Source of the DNA: an uncultured Lachnospiraceae bacterium | GTDB taxonomy: Bacteria > Bacillota > Clostridia > Lachnospirales > Lachnospiraceae | Assembly (NCBI GenBank): GCA_910586005.1 | Contig: CAJUHG010000074.1 | Location: 1-13,137, forward strand | Reading direction: 5' to 3' | DNA: 13,137 nt | Shown here: positions 1 to 8,019 of the stretch, piece by piece | Layout: every line of letters starts with the position of its first letter | Numbering within the stretch: the stretch's first letter is position 1 | Notes under the pieces: model-generated | Told to the model about the DNA's origin: nothing | Database searches by the model: none | The model's input: the letters and a program-made list of their open reading frames with translations, nothing else | Translations under genes and position numbers: made by a program

Positions 1-2268
1 TTCTTGTTCTGTTCCAATATCTCCAGTAAAGATTCCTGTAAACCCATCATATTCCAAAGAAATTACAAGTGACATACTATTTCGGTCTACCTCAGTCTGA
101 ATTATGGAATTTGGGTGCAATACAGTAAATACTAACTTTTTTGTTCCAAATTTCATATTTGGCTTAACAGAAAGAATTTTGCAACCAGAATCTTTTGCTA
201 GTTTCAATAATTTCTCTGCTGCTTTATCTTTTACCATTCCTTCCGCAACAATCAAATATTCTATTGGATATCCTTCCTCTAGTATTTCTTCTAATCCACT
301 GATATGATCCTTATCTGCATGTGATATTATCCAACCTTTGATACAATGAATCCCTCTAGATTTTAAAAAGGGTAAAATACGATATTTTCCCACCTGATTT
401 ACATCACTACTACCACCATCTATAAAAAAGTGTTCACCTTCTTCTGTTTGTATAAAAATTCCATCTCCCTGACCCACATCCAACACATTGATTTCAAACT
501 GAGGGTTTTTCCGCAGAAAAAGTACTATAACAAAAGCTAGTATTGTTCCTATCATCCATTTTTTACTAGTTCCATACCAAAGTAAATATAAACTCAAAGC
601 TAATAATATATAATATATCACTAATAGTTTTATATCTGGTTTTCCAATAAGAAGAACAGCTCCTGGAAGAGATAGAATTTTTTTGCACAACCACTCATTT
701 GCACATAACATCCATTCCACTGGTGTAAGAAGTATCTTTCCTATTGAAAAATAAAAACTTCCTACAAATGCCCCTATGATTCCTAGTATTAACAATATTC
801 CCAAAAAAGGTAAAATACACCCATTGATAATTACACTATAACTAGATATCTCATAATAAAAATATAAAGATAGAGGAAGCGTTACTAATTGAATACAAAT
901 ACTAACGAAAATGGTTTCTTTTAGTTTTTCTATAAAATATTTCCATATTTTTTGGATTCCATTCTTTTGGATTTCCTTTCCCACTTCCCTCTTTGTTGGA
1001 GTTTCTCGCTCTTTCAAAAAATTCTTTTGTTGATTTTCTCTTACTTTTTGCCGTTTTGCTTTTAATTGTTCCTTTTTATTTAATTGTCTTTGTCTCTTTT
1101 CTAACTGTCTTTCTTTATTTAATTGTCTTTGTTTTCTTTCTAATTGTTCCTTTTTGTTTCTTTGTGTTTTTTCTTCTCTTTTACTTCCTTTTAGCATTTG
1201 CGCAACCACAACAACTCCTAAAACTGCAGCATAAGAGAAAAGAAATCCTACAGATTGCAACACAAAGGGATTTTCCCATATTTGAATGCTTGCACTGACA
1301 CTTAGTGCAGTTAAAGAATCATAACTATAACCAAAAAATTCTGCTATCATAAACAATAAAAACATAAGAATAGCACGCATGGTAGAGATTTCCATTCCAG
1401 ACATTACTCCAAAACTATATACTACTCCTATTGCCAATAAAATCGCTACTTTTTTGGGAAATAAAAGTTTTTGCAACAACCAAAGTACTCCCATACCAAA
1501 TAAAGAAACATGTAAACCTGAAATAGCAAGAATATGAGAAATACCTACTTTTTGATATAAAGATTTTTGTGTATTCTCTAAAAGAGATTTATCACCCAAA
1601 GTCATATCCACCATCATTCCTGCATTCTTTGTGGACATACTTTTCCTATATGATTTTTTCAAACGTTGTCGCAAATCTTCCAAAAATATAGTATATTTAT
1701 TTTTTTCTTTTGAAATTAGCAGTTCTTCTTGTGCATATAAACGAATTTCTATTTTTTTACTTTGATAATATTGTTTTTCATTGAAGTTTCCCTCGTTGCG
1801 AGGAATTTGAAATGGTGCATTTTTTCCAGTTACTTGAAGAATATTTCCTAACTGAAAATGCTGATTAGAACTGTAAATTAGAATCCCATAACAGGGATAA
1901 ATTGTATCACCTACAAAAACTTGAGTGTCTGTTAGATAATAAAGATATTGTTTTGTCTTTTCTTCTTTTTGGTAGATTTTTCCACAGATAGTAATTTTAT
2001 CTTCTTCTTTTAAAATACCATCTAGCATATTCCACTTTTCTTGTTCTTTTTGAAAATGTTCTGCTCCGGCGCAAAACACCAATAAACTTGCTAAGCCCCG
2101 AAACAAAATCACTTTCCAAGCCCTACTTCTATAATGAAAGTAAATGACAATACTCGTATAAATCATTAACAACAAAAAAATCATTACAAACCAAAGGCTC
2201 TTTTCTTTTTCAAACAAAATTCCCAGTAAAAAAGACAATGTGAAACAACAAATGATTCGATTTGTCAT
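1..2268 (-). CDS. comEC: ComEC/Rec2 DNA-uptake channel protein, C-terminus cut by window edge
   Basis: Open for 756 codons from ATG at 2268 to the window edge with no stop, so the C-terminus is missing. ComEC is the membrane channel that carries single-stranded transforming DNA into the cytoplasm. The N-terminus has hydrophobic segments and then a soluble OB-like region (about 60-190). The competence domain carries the family motif GISHILAISGLH (about 242-253), followed by many membrane helices. The C-terminal metallo-beta-lactamase-like domain starts near residue 610 with NVLDVGQGDG, has IDGGS and the metal-type motif HADKDH (650-655), and is cut just after TGDIG. Residues 360-451 form a highly charged insertion with 13-residue repeats between membrane helices. 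An AAGGGA Shine-Dalgarno precedes the start, 21 nt after the GerMN gene. B. subtilis ComEC is about 776 residues; this one would be longer, mainly because of the insertion. Confidence 0.95.
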   Translation of the reverse strand, partial: MTNRIICCFTLSFLLGILFEKEKSLWFVMIFLLLMIYTSIVIYFHYRSRAWKVILFRGLASLLVFCAGAEHFQKEQEKWNMLDGILKEEDKITICGKIYQKEEKTKQYLYYLTDTQVFVGDTIYPCYGILIYSSNQHFQLGNILQVTGKNAPFQIPRNEGNFNEKQYYQSKKIEIRLYAQEELLISKEKNKYTIFLEDLRQRLKKSYRKSMSTKNAGMMVDMTLGDKSLLENTQKSLYQKVGISHILAISGLHVSLFGMGVLWLLQKLLFPKKVAILLAIGVVYSFGVMSGMEISTMRAILMFLLFMIAEFFGYSYDSLTALSVSASIQIWENPFVLQSVGFLFSYAAVLGVVVVAQMLKGSKREEKTQRNKKEQLERKQRQLNKERQLEKRQRQLNKKEQLKAKRQKVRENQQKNFLKERETPTKREVGKEIQKNGIQKIWKYFIEKLKETIFVSICIQLVTLPLSLYFYYEISSYSVIINGCILPFLGILLILGIIGAFVGSFYFSIGKILLTPVEWMLCANEWLCKKILSLPGAVLLIGKPDIKLLVIYYILLALSLYLLWYGTSKKWMIGTILAFVIVLFLRKNPQFEINVLDVGQGDGIFIQTEEGEHFFIDGGSSDVNQVGKYRILPFLKSRGIHCIKGWIISHADKDHISGLEEILEEGYPIEYLIVAEGMVKDKAAEKLLKLAKDSGCKILSVKPNMKFGTKKLVFTVLHPNSIIQTEVDRNSMSLVISLEYDGFTGIFTGDIGTEQE
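919..1191 (-). repeat. Charged insertion in ComEC encoding 13-residue tandem repeats
   Basis: Codons 360-450 of comEC encode a Lys/Arg/Gln/Glu-rich segment with almost no hydrophobic residues apart from regularly spaced leucines. Leu376, 383, 389, 396 and 402 alternate at steps of 7 and 6, each in a Gln-Leu pair, which gives a 13-residue period. At DNA level the period is exactly 39 nt. The plus-strand 15-mer TAATTGTTCCTTTTT occurs at 1063-1077 and 1141-1155 (78 nt apart), with a diverged copy at 1102. The 19-mer TTTATTTAATTGTCTTTGT occurs at 1075-1093 and 1114-1132 (39 nt apart). Tandem duplication inside the gene is the likely origin. The segment is predicted here to be helical or coiled coil, by reading only. 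Confidence 0.85.
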
Positions 2269-2289
2269 CTGATTTCCCTTCTTTTACTG

Positions 2290-3237
2290 TTATTGACTAT
2301 TTTTTTCTGTATCTATTGCGCTACCATCTACATAATCTAAATCACGCTCATATATGGTACTTAATTCAAACTTCTCTCGATACACAATATTACTGTCCCC
2401 ATTTACAGAAATCTGTACCTTATTGATATTTGTCAATTCTGCTAAAGAATTAACAATTGAATAAATAACCACAGGCTCCGCTATCTCATAATTTTGATTA
2501 AGAAATCCTTCATTTAAGTTTACAAATCCAACACCATCCAATACAGATACATTTACAAGTTTTGTACCATCTGGAATGGCAGAACGTTTTCCTTTTTCTT
2601 TTGGTCCTTTTAAAAGCTGTTCCATTACCAATTTTTCCATAGAGATATTACTACTATAATGTACTTCTTGTACCTCTGGTACTAATCCAGTCCCCTTCTT
2701 ATTTGAAAAATACAAAATAATATTAGCAGTTTGAATCGTGTTAATTTGTTCTCCTGGATTTTCAATAAAACTTTCTGCTGTCATTAGTCCAACTAGGTTT
2801 CCCTCAGCATCTACTAAAGGAGAATCTTCTACATAAAAAGATATACATTCTACTTCTTTTACCTGAATTAAAGTTCTTACAATTGCTGCTCTACATAATA
2901 TTTCATTGACATTTCCCATCTCTAAATATGCACTGTTAAAATACAAATATAACTGAGAATTTTCTAAATTCCAAGATTCTAGTTCCACCTCTTTTGGAAT
3001 AGCTCTATGATAATCAGGATTATCTGAATTTTCAAATAGCTTTTCTAGCAATTCTCTTATTTTTCCTCTTGTGTCATTTGCCTCTGGTTCATAGCCCACA
3101 GCAATTGTCTTTGTGGATTCTTTATTAATATAGTAAATATTGTACTCTGATGTTTCTTCTTGCCCATTTCCACAGCCTACTAGTCCTATTAAAATAAGAA
3201 ATACAAATAGCAAAAAACCTATTCTTTCTTTCTTCAT
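2290..3237 (-). CDS. Lipoprotein with two GerMN domains
   Basis: A 315-residue predicted lipoprotein. The first 21 residues form a signal peptide (MKKE, then a hydrophobic stretch) ending in the lipobox LVGC, so Cys22 would be lipidated and the protein anchored outside the cytoplasmic membrane. Two GerMN-type repeats follow. The second (about 198-285) is clear, with MEQLLKGP, a SAIPDGT-type turn, the VGFVNLNEGF strand and SIVNSLAEL...VQISVNG. The first (about 55-140) is more diverged: it keeps the leucine-rich helix, the LYLYFNSAYLEM strand and the VRTLIQVKEVECISFYVE segment but lacks the KGP turn. GerM of B. subtilis works in sporulation and germination, but GerMN proteins occur more widely and the role here is unknown. 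An AGGAGGG Shine-Dalgarno precedes the ATG. The gene lies 9 nt after the kinase gene and before comEC, suggesting a shared transcript and perhaps a sensory or cell-wall role. Confidence 0.88.
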   Translation of the reverse strand: MKKERIGFLLFVFLILIGLVGCGNGQEETSEYNIYYINKESTKTIAVGYEPEANDTRGKIRELLEKLFENSDNPDYHRAIPKEVELESWNLENSQLYLYFNSAYLEMGNVNEILCRAAIVRTLIQVKEVECISFYVEDSPLVDAEGNLVGLMTAESFIENPGEQINTIQTANIILYFSNKKGTGLVPEVQEVHYSSNISMEKLVMEQLLKGPKEKGKRSAIPDGTKLVNVSVLDGVGFVNLNEGFLNQNYEIAEPVVIYSIVNSLAELTNINKVQISVNGDSNIVYREKFELSTIYERDLDYVDGSAIDTEKNSQ

Positions 3238-3246
3238 TCTACCCTC

Positions 3247-4662
3247 CTAAGCAATGTATGTTAATGGTATGCGAACAGTAAAAATGGTTCCTTCTCCTTC
3301 TTTACTGTGTGCTTTAATTGCACCACGATGCATTAAAACTGCATTTCTTGTAATGGCAAGTCCAAGTCCTGTTCCTCCAATTTCCTTCGAGTGAGATTTA
3401 TCCACTCGAAAAAATCGCTCATAAATATGTTCTAAAGATTCTTCTGGAATACCAATTCCAGAATCTTCTATACGCACAAAGAAATACTTATGATCTGCAT
3501 TTAATGAAACATGAACCCATCCTTCTGGCTTATTGTATTTAATAGCATTTTCTACCAAATTTGTAAGTGCTAAAGAAAGTTTTACTTCATCAATTTCTGC
3601 ACTTACTGGTCGAAAACTCTCAAGTACTAATTCAATATTTTGTTTTTCTGCAATGGGTCTTAACCGTTTCATAATCATTTCTAAAAGTTCATTGATATTT
3701 ACTACAGAAACATTTAAATTTCCAGCAGCTTTATCCATTTTTACAAGAGAAAGCAAATCATTAATGATTTTATTTTCACGTTCAATTTCTTCTGCAATAT
3801 CTCCCATAAATTCCTTATATAATTCCACTGGTACATCTTCTTGGTTTAATAAAGAATCTGCAAGAACCTTCATAGAAGTAATAGGTGTTTTCAATTCATG
3901 GGATACATTTGATACAAATTCCTGTCTAGAATCATCAATTACACGCATTCTACCCTGAATTTCATTAAATGCATTTGAAATAGCCTCTGTTTCTGTATAA
4001 TCAGAAATCATTAATTTTTTTTCTTCTTCTGTCTGCATCTCCTCTAAAAACTTTGTTAATTTTCCAAAAGGACGTACCAGACGATTTGACCAAAATAGAG
4101 AAACTACCAAAATGATAATAGCGTTTGCAAGCTCTACAATAAGCGCATTATCCTTTAAAAAATCATAGTTTAACATAATGCTATCTGTAGATACACTGAT
4201 TAACATTACTCCTTGATTTTCCTTGGTATCTGTATTTTTTAACGGAATAGCAAGTTCAATATAACGATTTTGAGAATCATATTTTGTAATTTCTTCTCCT
4301 TGAAAACTCTTTACTACTTCCTCTGATATTATAATTTTTCCAGTATCTAATCCATAAGTATCTTTTACAATTTGAAAACTACTATTGATAATCAATACTC
4401 TTCCATCATAAATATTAGAGAGCTGTTCTAACTGGGCATTAATCATTTCCACTGAAGTGTCCTTCATATAATTATATGTAACCACTTGATTTCCTAACAT
4501 TTTTGCTTGTCCTAAAACATCAATGCTTCGGTTGGATATTGCCCTTTTCTCATAAGTAGCAAGAATTCCTGCTCTCAATACAACATTTGGAATAATACCA
4601 ACTAATGCCACCAGTAAAAACAGCCGGAATTTTAGGCTGTGTAAAAATTTCAGTTTCTTCAT
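3247..4662 (-). CDS. Membrane sensor histidine kinase (PhoR/WalK-like, HAMP)
   Basis: A 471-residue class I sensor kinase with two membrane segments (about 12-34 and 174-193) flanking an extracytoplasmic sensor region of about 140 residues. A HAMP linker follows (about 194-245). The HisKA dimerisation domain has its H-box SHELKTP with phospho-acceptor His255. The ATP-binding domain shows the N-box LVENAIKYN (Asn372), G1 box DSGIGIP (400-406), F-box-like YERFFRVD and G2 box GGTGLGLA (429-436), so all catalytic motifs are intact. It starts 15 nt after the response regulator gene, with an AAGGAT ribosome site, and is presumably that regulator's partner. The signal is not evident. The sensor region shows no motif I recognise, although a double-Cache or PAS-like fold is common in such kinases (family knowledge, not shown here). 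Co-transcription with comEA and comEC makes envelope or competence-linked signals plausible, as inference only. Confidence 0.95.
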   Translation of the reverse strand: MKKLKFLHSLKFRLFLLVALVGIIPNVVLRAGILATYEKRAISNRSIDVLGQAKMLGNQVVTYNYMKDTSVEMINAQLEQLSNIYDGRVLIINSSFQIVKDTYGLDTGKIIISEEVVKSFQGEEITKYDSQNRYIELAIPLKNTDTKENQGVMLISVSTDSIMLNYDFLKDNALIVELANAIIILVVSLFWSNRLVRPFGKLTKFLEEMQTEEEKKLMISDYTETEAISNAFNEIQGRMRVIDDSRQEFVSNVSHELKTPITSMKVLADSLLNQEDVPVELYKEFMGDIAEEIERENKIINDLLSLVKMDKAAGNLNVSVVNINELLEMIMKRLRPIAEKQNIELVLESFRPVSAEIDEVKLSLALTNLVENAIKYNKPEGWVHVSLNADHKYFFVRIEDSGIGIPEESLEHIYERFFRVDKSHSKEIGGTGLGLAITRNAVLMHRGAIKAHSKEGEGTIFTVRIPLTYIA

Positions 4663-4677
4663 CTCTATCCTTTATGC

Positions 4678-5367
4678 CTATCCCTGATAATAATATCCTA
4701 CACCCCATTTTGTATGCACATATTTAGGGTCACTTGGATTTTTTTCAATTTTTTCACGCAGACGTCGTACATGTACATCCACAGTACGTACATCTCCTGG
4801 ATATTCATAACCCCATACTAAATTTAATAACTTCTCACGACTATAAACTTTATTTGGATTCAACACCAAAAGTTCTAGTAAATCAAATTCTCTAGAAGTA
4901 ACATTAATTTCCTTTCCCAAAATAAATAGACGCCGACTTTCACTATCTAATTTTAAATCACCATGCTCTACGATTTTAGAATTTTCTTTTTTAGATTGGT
5001 TAGGTGATGTTCTGCGCATAATTGCTTTAATTCTTGCTTTTACTTCTAAAATATTAAAAGGTTTTGTTATGTAATCATCTGCACCATATTCTAGGCCCAA
5101 AATCTTATCCATATCATCCCCTTTTGCAGTAAGCATCACAACTGGCACGGTAGAAAATTCTCGAATATGTTGACATACTTCAAATCCATCCATTTTAGGT
5201 AGCATAACATCCAGCAATATCATGTCATAGGTATGCTCTGTTGCAAGTTTTAAAGCCTCTTCCCCATCATAAGCGCAGTCCACTTCCATACCATCTTGCT
5301 CCAAACTGAAACGGATTCCCTTTACAATTAACTTCTCATCATCCACTACAAGAACTCTCTTTGCCAT
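4678..5367 (-). CDS. OmpR/PhoB-family response regulator
   Basis: A 229-residue DNA-binding response regulator. The receiver domain (1-118) has the acidic pair Asp9/Asp10, phospho-acceptor Asp53 (LLDVMLPKMDG), switch Thr80 (MLTAKGD) and Lys102 (TKPF), which is a complete active site. A short linker leads to a winged-helix domain (about 130-227) with the typical VTSREFDLLELL start and a recognition region VRTVDVHVRRLREKIE, ending in the wing WGVGYYY. The overall pattern resembles the WalR/PhoP group of Firmicutes. It follows comEA by 9 nt, with a GAGGTG ribosome site that begins within the comEA stop region, and precedes the kinase gene by 15 nt, so the two form a standard pair. Its targets cannot be read from this window. 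Autoregulation of the operon is possible but no operator was identified. Confidence 0.96.
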   Translation of the reverse strand: MAKRVLVVDDEKLIVKGIRFSLEQDGMEVDCAYDGEEALKLATEHTYDMILLDVMLPKMDGFEVCQHIREFSTVPVVMLTAKGDDMDKILGLEYGADDYITKPFNILEVKARIKAIMRRTSPNQSKKENSKIVEHGDLKLDSESRRLFILGKEINVTSREFDLLELLVLNPNKVYSREKLLNLVWGYEYPGDVRTVDVHVRRLREKIEKNPSDPKYVHTKWGVGYYYQG

Positions 5368-5376
5368 ATTTACACC

Positions 5377-6045
5377 TCAATCAACTTTGATACTGTCCTT
5401 TATTTTAGAAAATACTCCTGTTTTAATTCCTTCAATTTTCATTAAATCTTCGATTTGCTGAAAACTGCCATTTTCTTCCCGCCACGCAAGAATACTCTTT
5501 GCCTTAGCTGTTCCAATTCCAGGAAGTGTTGTCAATTCTGCTTCTGTGGCGGTATTTAAGTTTATCCTATCATCTTTTTGTGGTACTTCTGATGGGTCAC
5601 ATACTGCAGCTTCTTCATAATTCATAACATATATCATTTGCCCATCTGTCAAAGGCTCTGCTTGATTTAGTTTTTTAGTGTCTGCTGTCTCTGTGATACC
5701 ACCTGCAAGTTCTATTGCCTGAAAAATACGACTACCTTCTTCTAAAGAATAAACACCAGGATTTACTACTGCACCACTTACTTGTACATAAATAAAATTT
5801 TTAGTACGTTTCTCTTCTGATATTCCCTTCTCCATATCTTTTGAAAGGTCCGAATTATTATAAGAGGTTTCAGAGGATATAACTTCTTTATCATCTAAAT
5901 TTTCTGTTAAAAGAATACCCTCCTCCTCTTCCCCACATCCACTAATCAAAAATAACAATACTAATAACATTGCAAAATATACCCTTTGGGATATACCAAT
6001 ATGACCATTTGGCCATTTCACAAAATATATTATTTTCTTTTTCAT
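5377..6045 (-). CDS. comEA: ComEA-type DNA-binding competence protein with SLBB and helix-hairpin-helix domains, predicted lipoprotein
   Basis: ComEA binds incoming double-stranded DNA at the outer face of the membrane and hands it to ComEC. From the start chosen here (222 residues), a hydrophobic stretch at about 22-34 ends in a lipobox ISGC (Cys37), followed by an acidic, Ser-rich linker. An SLBB domain (about 84-142) has VQVSGAVVNPGVYSLEEG and ELAGGI. The double helix-hairpin-helix DNA-binding domain (about 160-222) has INLNTATEAEL, LPGIGTAKAKSILAWRE, NGSFQQIEDL and IEGI. An in-frame ATG four codons upstream (6057) would give MEKN plus this protein. I prefer 6045 because GGAG lies 8 nt before it, whereas the upstream ATG has only a weak AAGG site. 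This is the first gene of the five-gene operon. Family ComEA proteins usually have a plain N-terminal anchor, so the lipobox is of interest. Confidence 0.92.
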   Translation of the reverse strand: MKKKIIYFVKWPNGHIGISQRVYFAMLLVLLFLISGCGEEEEGILLTENLDDKEVISSETSYNNSDLSKDMEKGISEEKRTKNFIYVQVSGAVVNPGVYSLEEGSRIFQAIELAGGITETADTKKLNQAEPLTDGQMIYVMNYEEAAVCDPSEVPQKDDRINLNTATEAELTTLPGIGTAKAKSILAWREENGSFQQIEDLMKIEGIKTGVFSKIKDSIKVD

Positions 6046-6139
6046 ATTTTTCTCCATTCTCTATACCTTTTTCACATAAATTTGTTGTTTTTCCATAAGT
6101 TAGTAAGAATGAGAAAAATTTTATTCACGAATCCTTTCT

Positions 6140-6168
6140 ATTGTAACGAAATTCACCAATTATTACAA
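6140..6168 (-). promoter_or_regulatory. Predicted sigma-A promoter of the comEA operon
   Basis: Read on the minus strand, TTGTAA (6163-6168) and TACAAT (6140-6145) are separated by exactly 17 nt and match the -35/-10 consensus at 4/6 and 5/6. The start of transcription would be near 6133, giving a leader of about 85-90 nt before comEA. This is the only convincing promoter found upstream of the five-gene operon. No strong terminator was seen between the upstream YdcZ-type gene and this site, so read-through from the arg side is possible. Confidence 0.6.
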
Positions 6169-6200
6169 GAGTATTTCAAAAATATTGAGAAAGATTTTCT

Positions 6201-6635
6201 TTAAGATTCCCATTTAAACAGAATAATTCCACCAATACAGATTGCCATTCCCAAAAGTCTACGCCACTCAAAAGGCTGTTTGTCTGTTCCAAACATCCCA
6301 AATAACTCTATTAGATAAGCTACAATTAACTGTGATACCACAATCAGCATAACTGCCTGAGCAGGACCTAAAGAAGACATACTTTTGATTACAGTATAAG
6401 TAATCAAAGCTCCAATCACACCACCTAATAGCATATATTTGGGTTGTATTTTTAAAATACCAGCAAAACTTGTCCTATCTGTAAAAAACCATGTCACTAA
6501 GCAGATCACTAATGCAGAAAATTGTACCCAACTATTACTTACCCACATACTAGTATTTTTTGTCACTTCTGTATTAAATACTCCTTGAACACTCATCAAT
6601 GCTCCTGACAAAAGAGCAATAAAAATTCCAATCAT
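6201..6635 (-). CDS. Small YdcZ-type (DUF606) DMT-superfamily membrane protein
   Basis: With the start used here the protein has 144 residues and about five hydrophobic helices (roughly 2-20, 33-52, 68-88, 90-112, 125-141). The opening MIGIFIALLSGALMSVQGVFN, the central GGVIGALITYTVI and the final GMAICIGGIILF are typical of the YdcZ/DUF606 branch of the drug/metabolite transporter superfamily. These are half-size compared with EamA transporters and probably act as oligomers. The substrate is unknown. In-frame ATGs lie upstream at 6671 and 6647, but GGAGGAG ends 5 nt before the ATG at 6635, so that start is preferred; the ATG at 6647 overlaps the ribosome site itself. The gene follows argD by 123 nt in the same direction with no obvious terminator between. 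It could be the last gene of the arg transcript or have its own promoter; export or import of an amino-acid-related compound is speculation. Confidence 0.85.
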   Translation of the reverse strand: MIGIFIALLSGALMSVQGVFNTEVTKNTSMWVSNSWVQFSALVICLVTWFFTDRTSFAGILKIQPKYMLLGGVIGALITYTVIKSMSSLGPAQAVMLIVVSQLIVAYLIELFGMFGTDKQPFEWRRLLGMAICIGGIILFKWES

Positions 6636-6693
6636 ATTCTCCTCCATTCTGTGCGTTTTTAGTACAAGCAATTACTTTGTTTTTATGTAGGAT

Positions 6694-6720
6694 ATACCAT
6701 AATTGGAATTTTTATACCAT
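6694..6720 (-). repeat. Short direct repeat upstream of the YdcZ-type gene
   Basis: The heptamer ATACCAT (plus strand) occurs at 6694-6700 and 6714-6720, exactly 20 nt apart, or about two helical turns. On the coding strand these read ATGGTATA twice, each resembling an extended -10 (TGGTATA), but no good -35 sits at the right distance. It may be a tandem protein-binding site or a chance match in AT-rich DNA. Confidence 0.35.
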
Positions 6721-6758
6721 TATCTTTTTAGAACATTAATAATTTATGAATCAGGGAG

Positions 6759-7976
6759 TTAGAGATTTGAAACAGACTTGCCCACTTTATTATCAAATAC
6801 TTTCTTAAGTTTTTTTATCATTTCATCTACATGTTCTTTTTCAATAATTAATGGTGGTACAAATCGGAGTACATTGCTTCCAGCAGTAATAACAATTAAT
6901 CCTTCTTCTAGTGCCTTATGACTCACTTCTCCTACAGGTATATTAAGTTCTAGTCCTTGGATAAGACCTATTCCTCTTCTGTCAATGACAAATTTATATT
7001 CCTCTTTTAAATTTTCTAACTGTTCTTCTAAATAAACAGAAATTTCTTGTACATGTTGTATTATCTCTTGTTCTGTGAAAATATCAAGTACCTTACTAAC
7101 AGCAGCACCTACAAAGGGATTGCCTCCATAGGTAGTTCCGTGGTCCCCAGGTTTTAAAGAGGTATCTGCTACTTTTTTGGTCATTACAAATGCGCCTACT
7201 GGAACTCCACCTCCTAATGCCTTAGCACAAGTCATAATATCTGGTTTTATATGATACTTCTGCCATGCAAACATATAACCAGTTCTCCCCATACCACATT
7301 GAATTTCATCTAAAATCAAAAGAATATCATTGTCTTCACAGATTTGCTTTACACCTGACAAAAATTCCTCTGTTGCAGGATAAATACCACCTTCTCCTTG
7401 AACAGTCTCCATAATAATAGCACAAGTTTTCTTATTTACCAATGCTTTTACACTTTCTAAATCATTATATTCTGCAAATTTTACAATTCCAGGCAAAGGT
7501 TCAAAAGGTTCTCGATAATGAGTATTTCCAGTAACTGACAAGGCACCTAAACTTCTTCCATGAAAGGAATGATTCATAGCAATAATTTCATGATCTGTTT
7601 TTCCATCTTTACTATAGGCATATTTTTTAGCAGCTTTTATTGCTCCTTCAATTGCTTCTGTTCCACTATTTGTAAAAAATACAATATCCATACCAGAAAC
7701 GGTACAAAGTTTTTCTGCTGCTTCTATTATAGGCTGATTATAATACAGATTAGAGGTGTGCATCAACTTATCAATTTGACTTTTCAATGCTTGATTATAT
7801 GCTTGATTTCCATATCCTAAGGCTTGCACAGCAATTCCTGCTGCAAAATCCAAATATTTTTTCCCATTTGTATCATAGAGATACACTCCATCTCCATAAT
7901 CTAGTACTATGGGATAACGATTATAAGTATGTAAGATATGATTTTCTGCTTGTTCCATCCATCCAGTTGCTTCCAT
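6759..7976 (-). CDS. argD: Acetylornithine aminotransferase
   Basis: A 405-residue class III, PLP-dependent aminotransferase that converts N-acetylglutamate-5-semialdehyde and glutamate to N-acetylornithine and 2-oxoglutarate in the cytoplasm. Visible motifs: YLDFAAGIAV near the start; TNSGTEA (102-108), which binds the PLP phosphate; HSFHGRS (136-142); GEGGIYP (194-200); LDEIQCGMGRTG with PLP-ring Asp223; and AKALGGGVP with Schiff-base Lys252. The C-terminal domain holds VLRFVPPL. The length is normal for ArgD. AAAGGAG precedes the ATG. It follows argB by 43 nt and completes the argC-J-B-D set. Class III members overlap in specificity (ornithine, succinylornithine or GABA aminotransferases), but the operon position makes ArgD by far the most likely assignment. 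No terminator is evident after it. Confidence 0.96.
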   Translation of the reverse strand: MEATGWMEQAENHILHTYNRYPIVLDYGDGVYLYDTNGKKYLDFAAGIAVQALGYGNQAYNQALKSQIDKLMHTSNLYYNQPIIEAAEKLCTVSGMDIVFFTNSGTEAIEGAIKAAKKYAYSKDGKTDHEIIAMNHSFHGRSLGALSVTGNTHYREPFEPLPGIVKFAEYNDLESVKALVNKKTCAIIMETVQGEGGIYPATEEFLSGVKQICEDNDILLILDEIQCGMGRTGYMFAWQKYHIKPDIMTCAKALGGGVPVGAFVMTKKVADTSLKPGDHGTTYGGNPFVGAAVSKVLDIFTEQEIIQHVQEISVYLEEQLENLKEEYKFVIDRRGIGLIQGLELNIPVGEVSHKALEEGLIVITAGSNVLRFVPPLIIEKEHVDEMIKKLKKVFDNKVGKSVSNL

Positions 7977-8019
7977 TTATTTTCTCCTTTTAATCTCTAT
8001 TAACCTCAAATAATTTCTT

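Noticed and set aside
1063..1155. CRISPR or intergenic tandem repeat
   Set aside because: The 39-nt period is in frame within comEC, has no unique spacers, and encodes a regular protein repeat.
993..1298. Plus-strand ORF with a very hydrophobic, Phe/Leu/Val-rich product
   Set aside because: It lies antisense to the Lys/Gln-rich repeat of comEC; the hydrophobic look is the mirror of AAA/CAA/GAA codons. No ribosome site.
3533..3958. 141-codon plus-strand ORF
   Set aside because: Antisense to the histidine kinase catalytic domain, which has all its motifs; Ser-rich composition is typical of a shadow frame.
6183..6200. Terminator after the YdcZ-type gene (AAAGA/TCTTT stem)
   Set aside because: Only 5 A/T-rich pairs and no proper U-run; too weak to call.
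5986..6204. 72-codon plus-strand ORF upstream of and overlapping the comEA start
   Set aside because: Antisense to the comEA signal peptide and promoter, low-complexity Phe/His/Leu product, no ribosome site.
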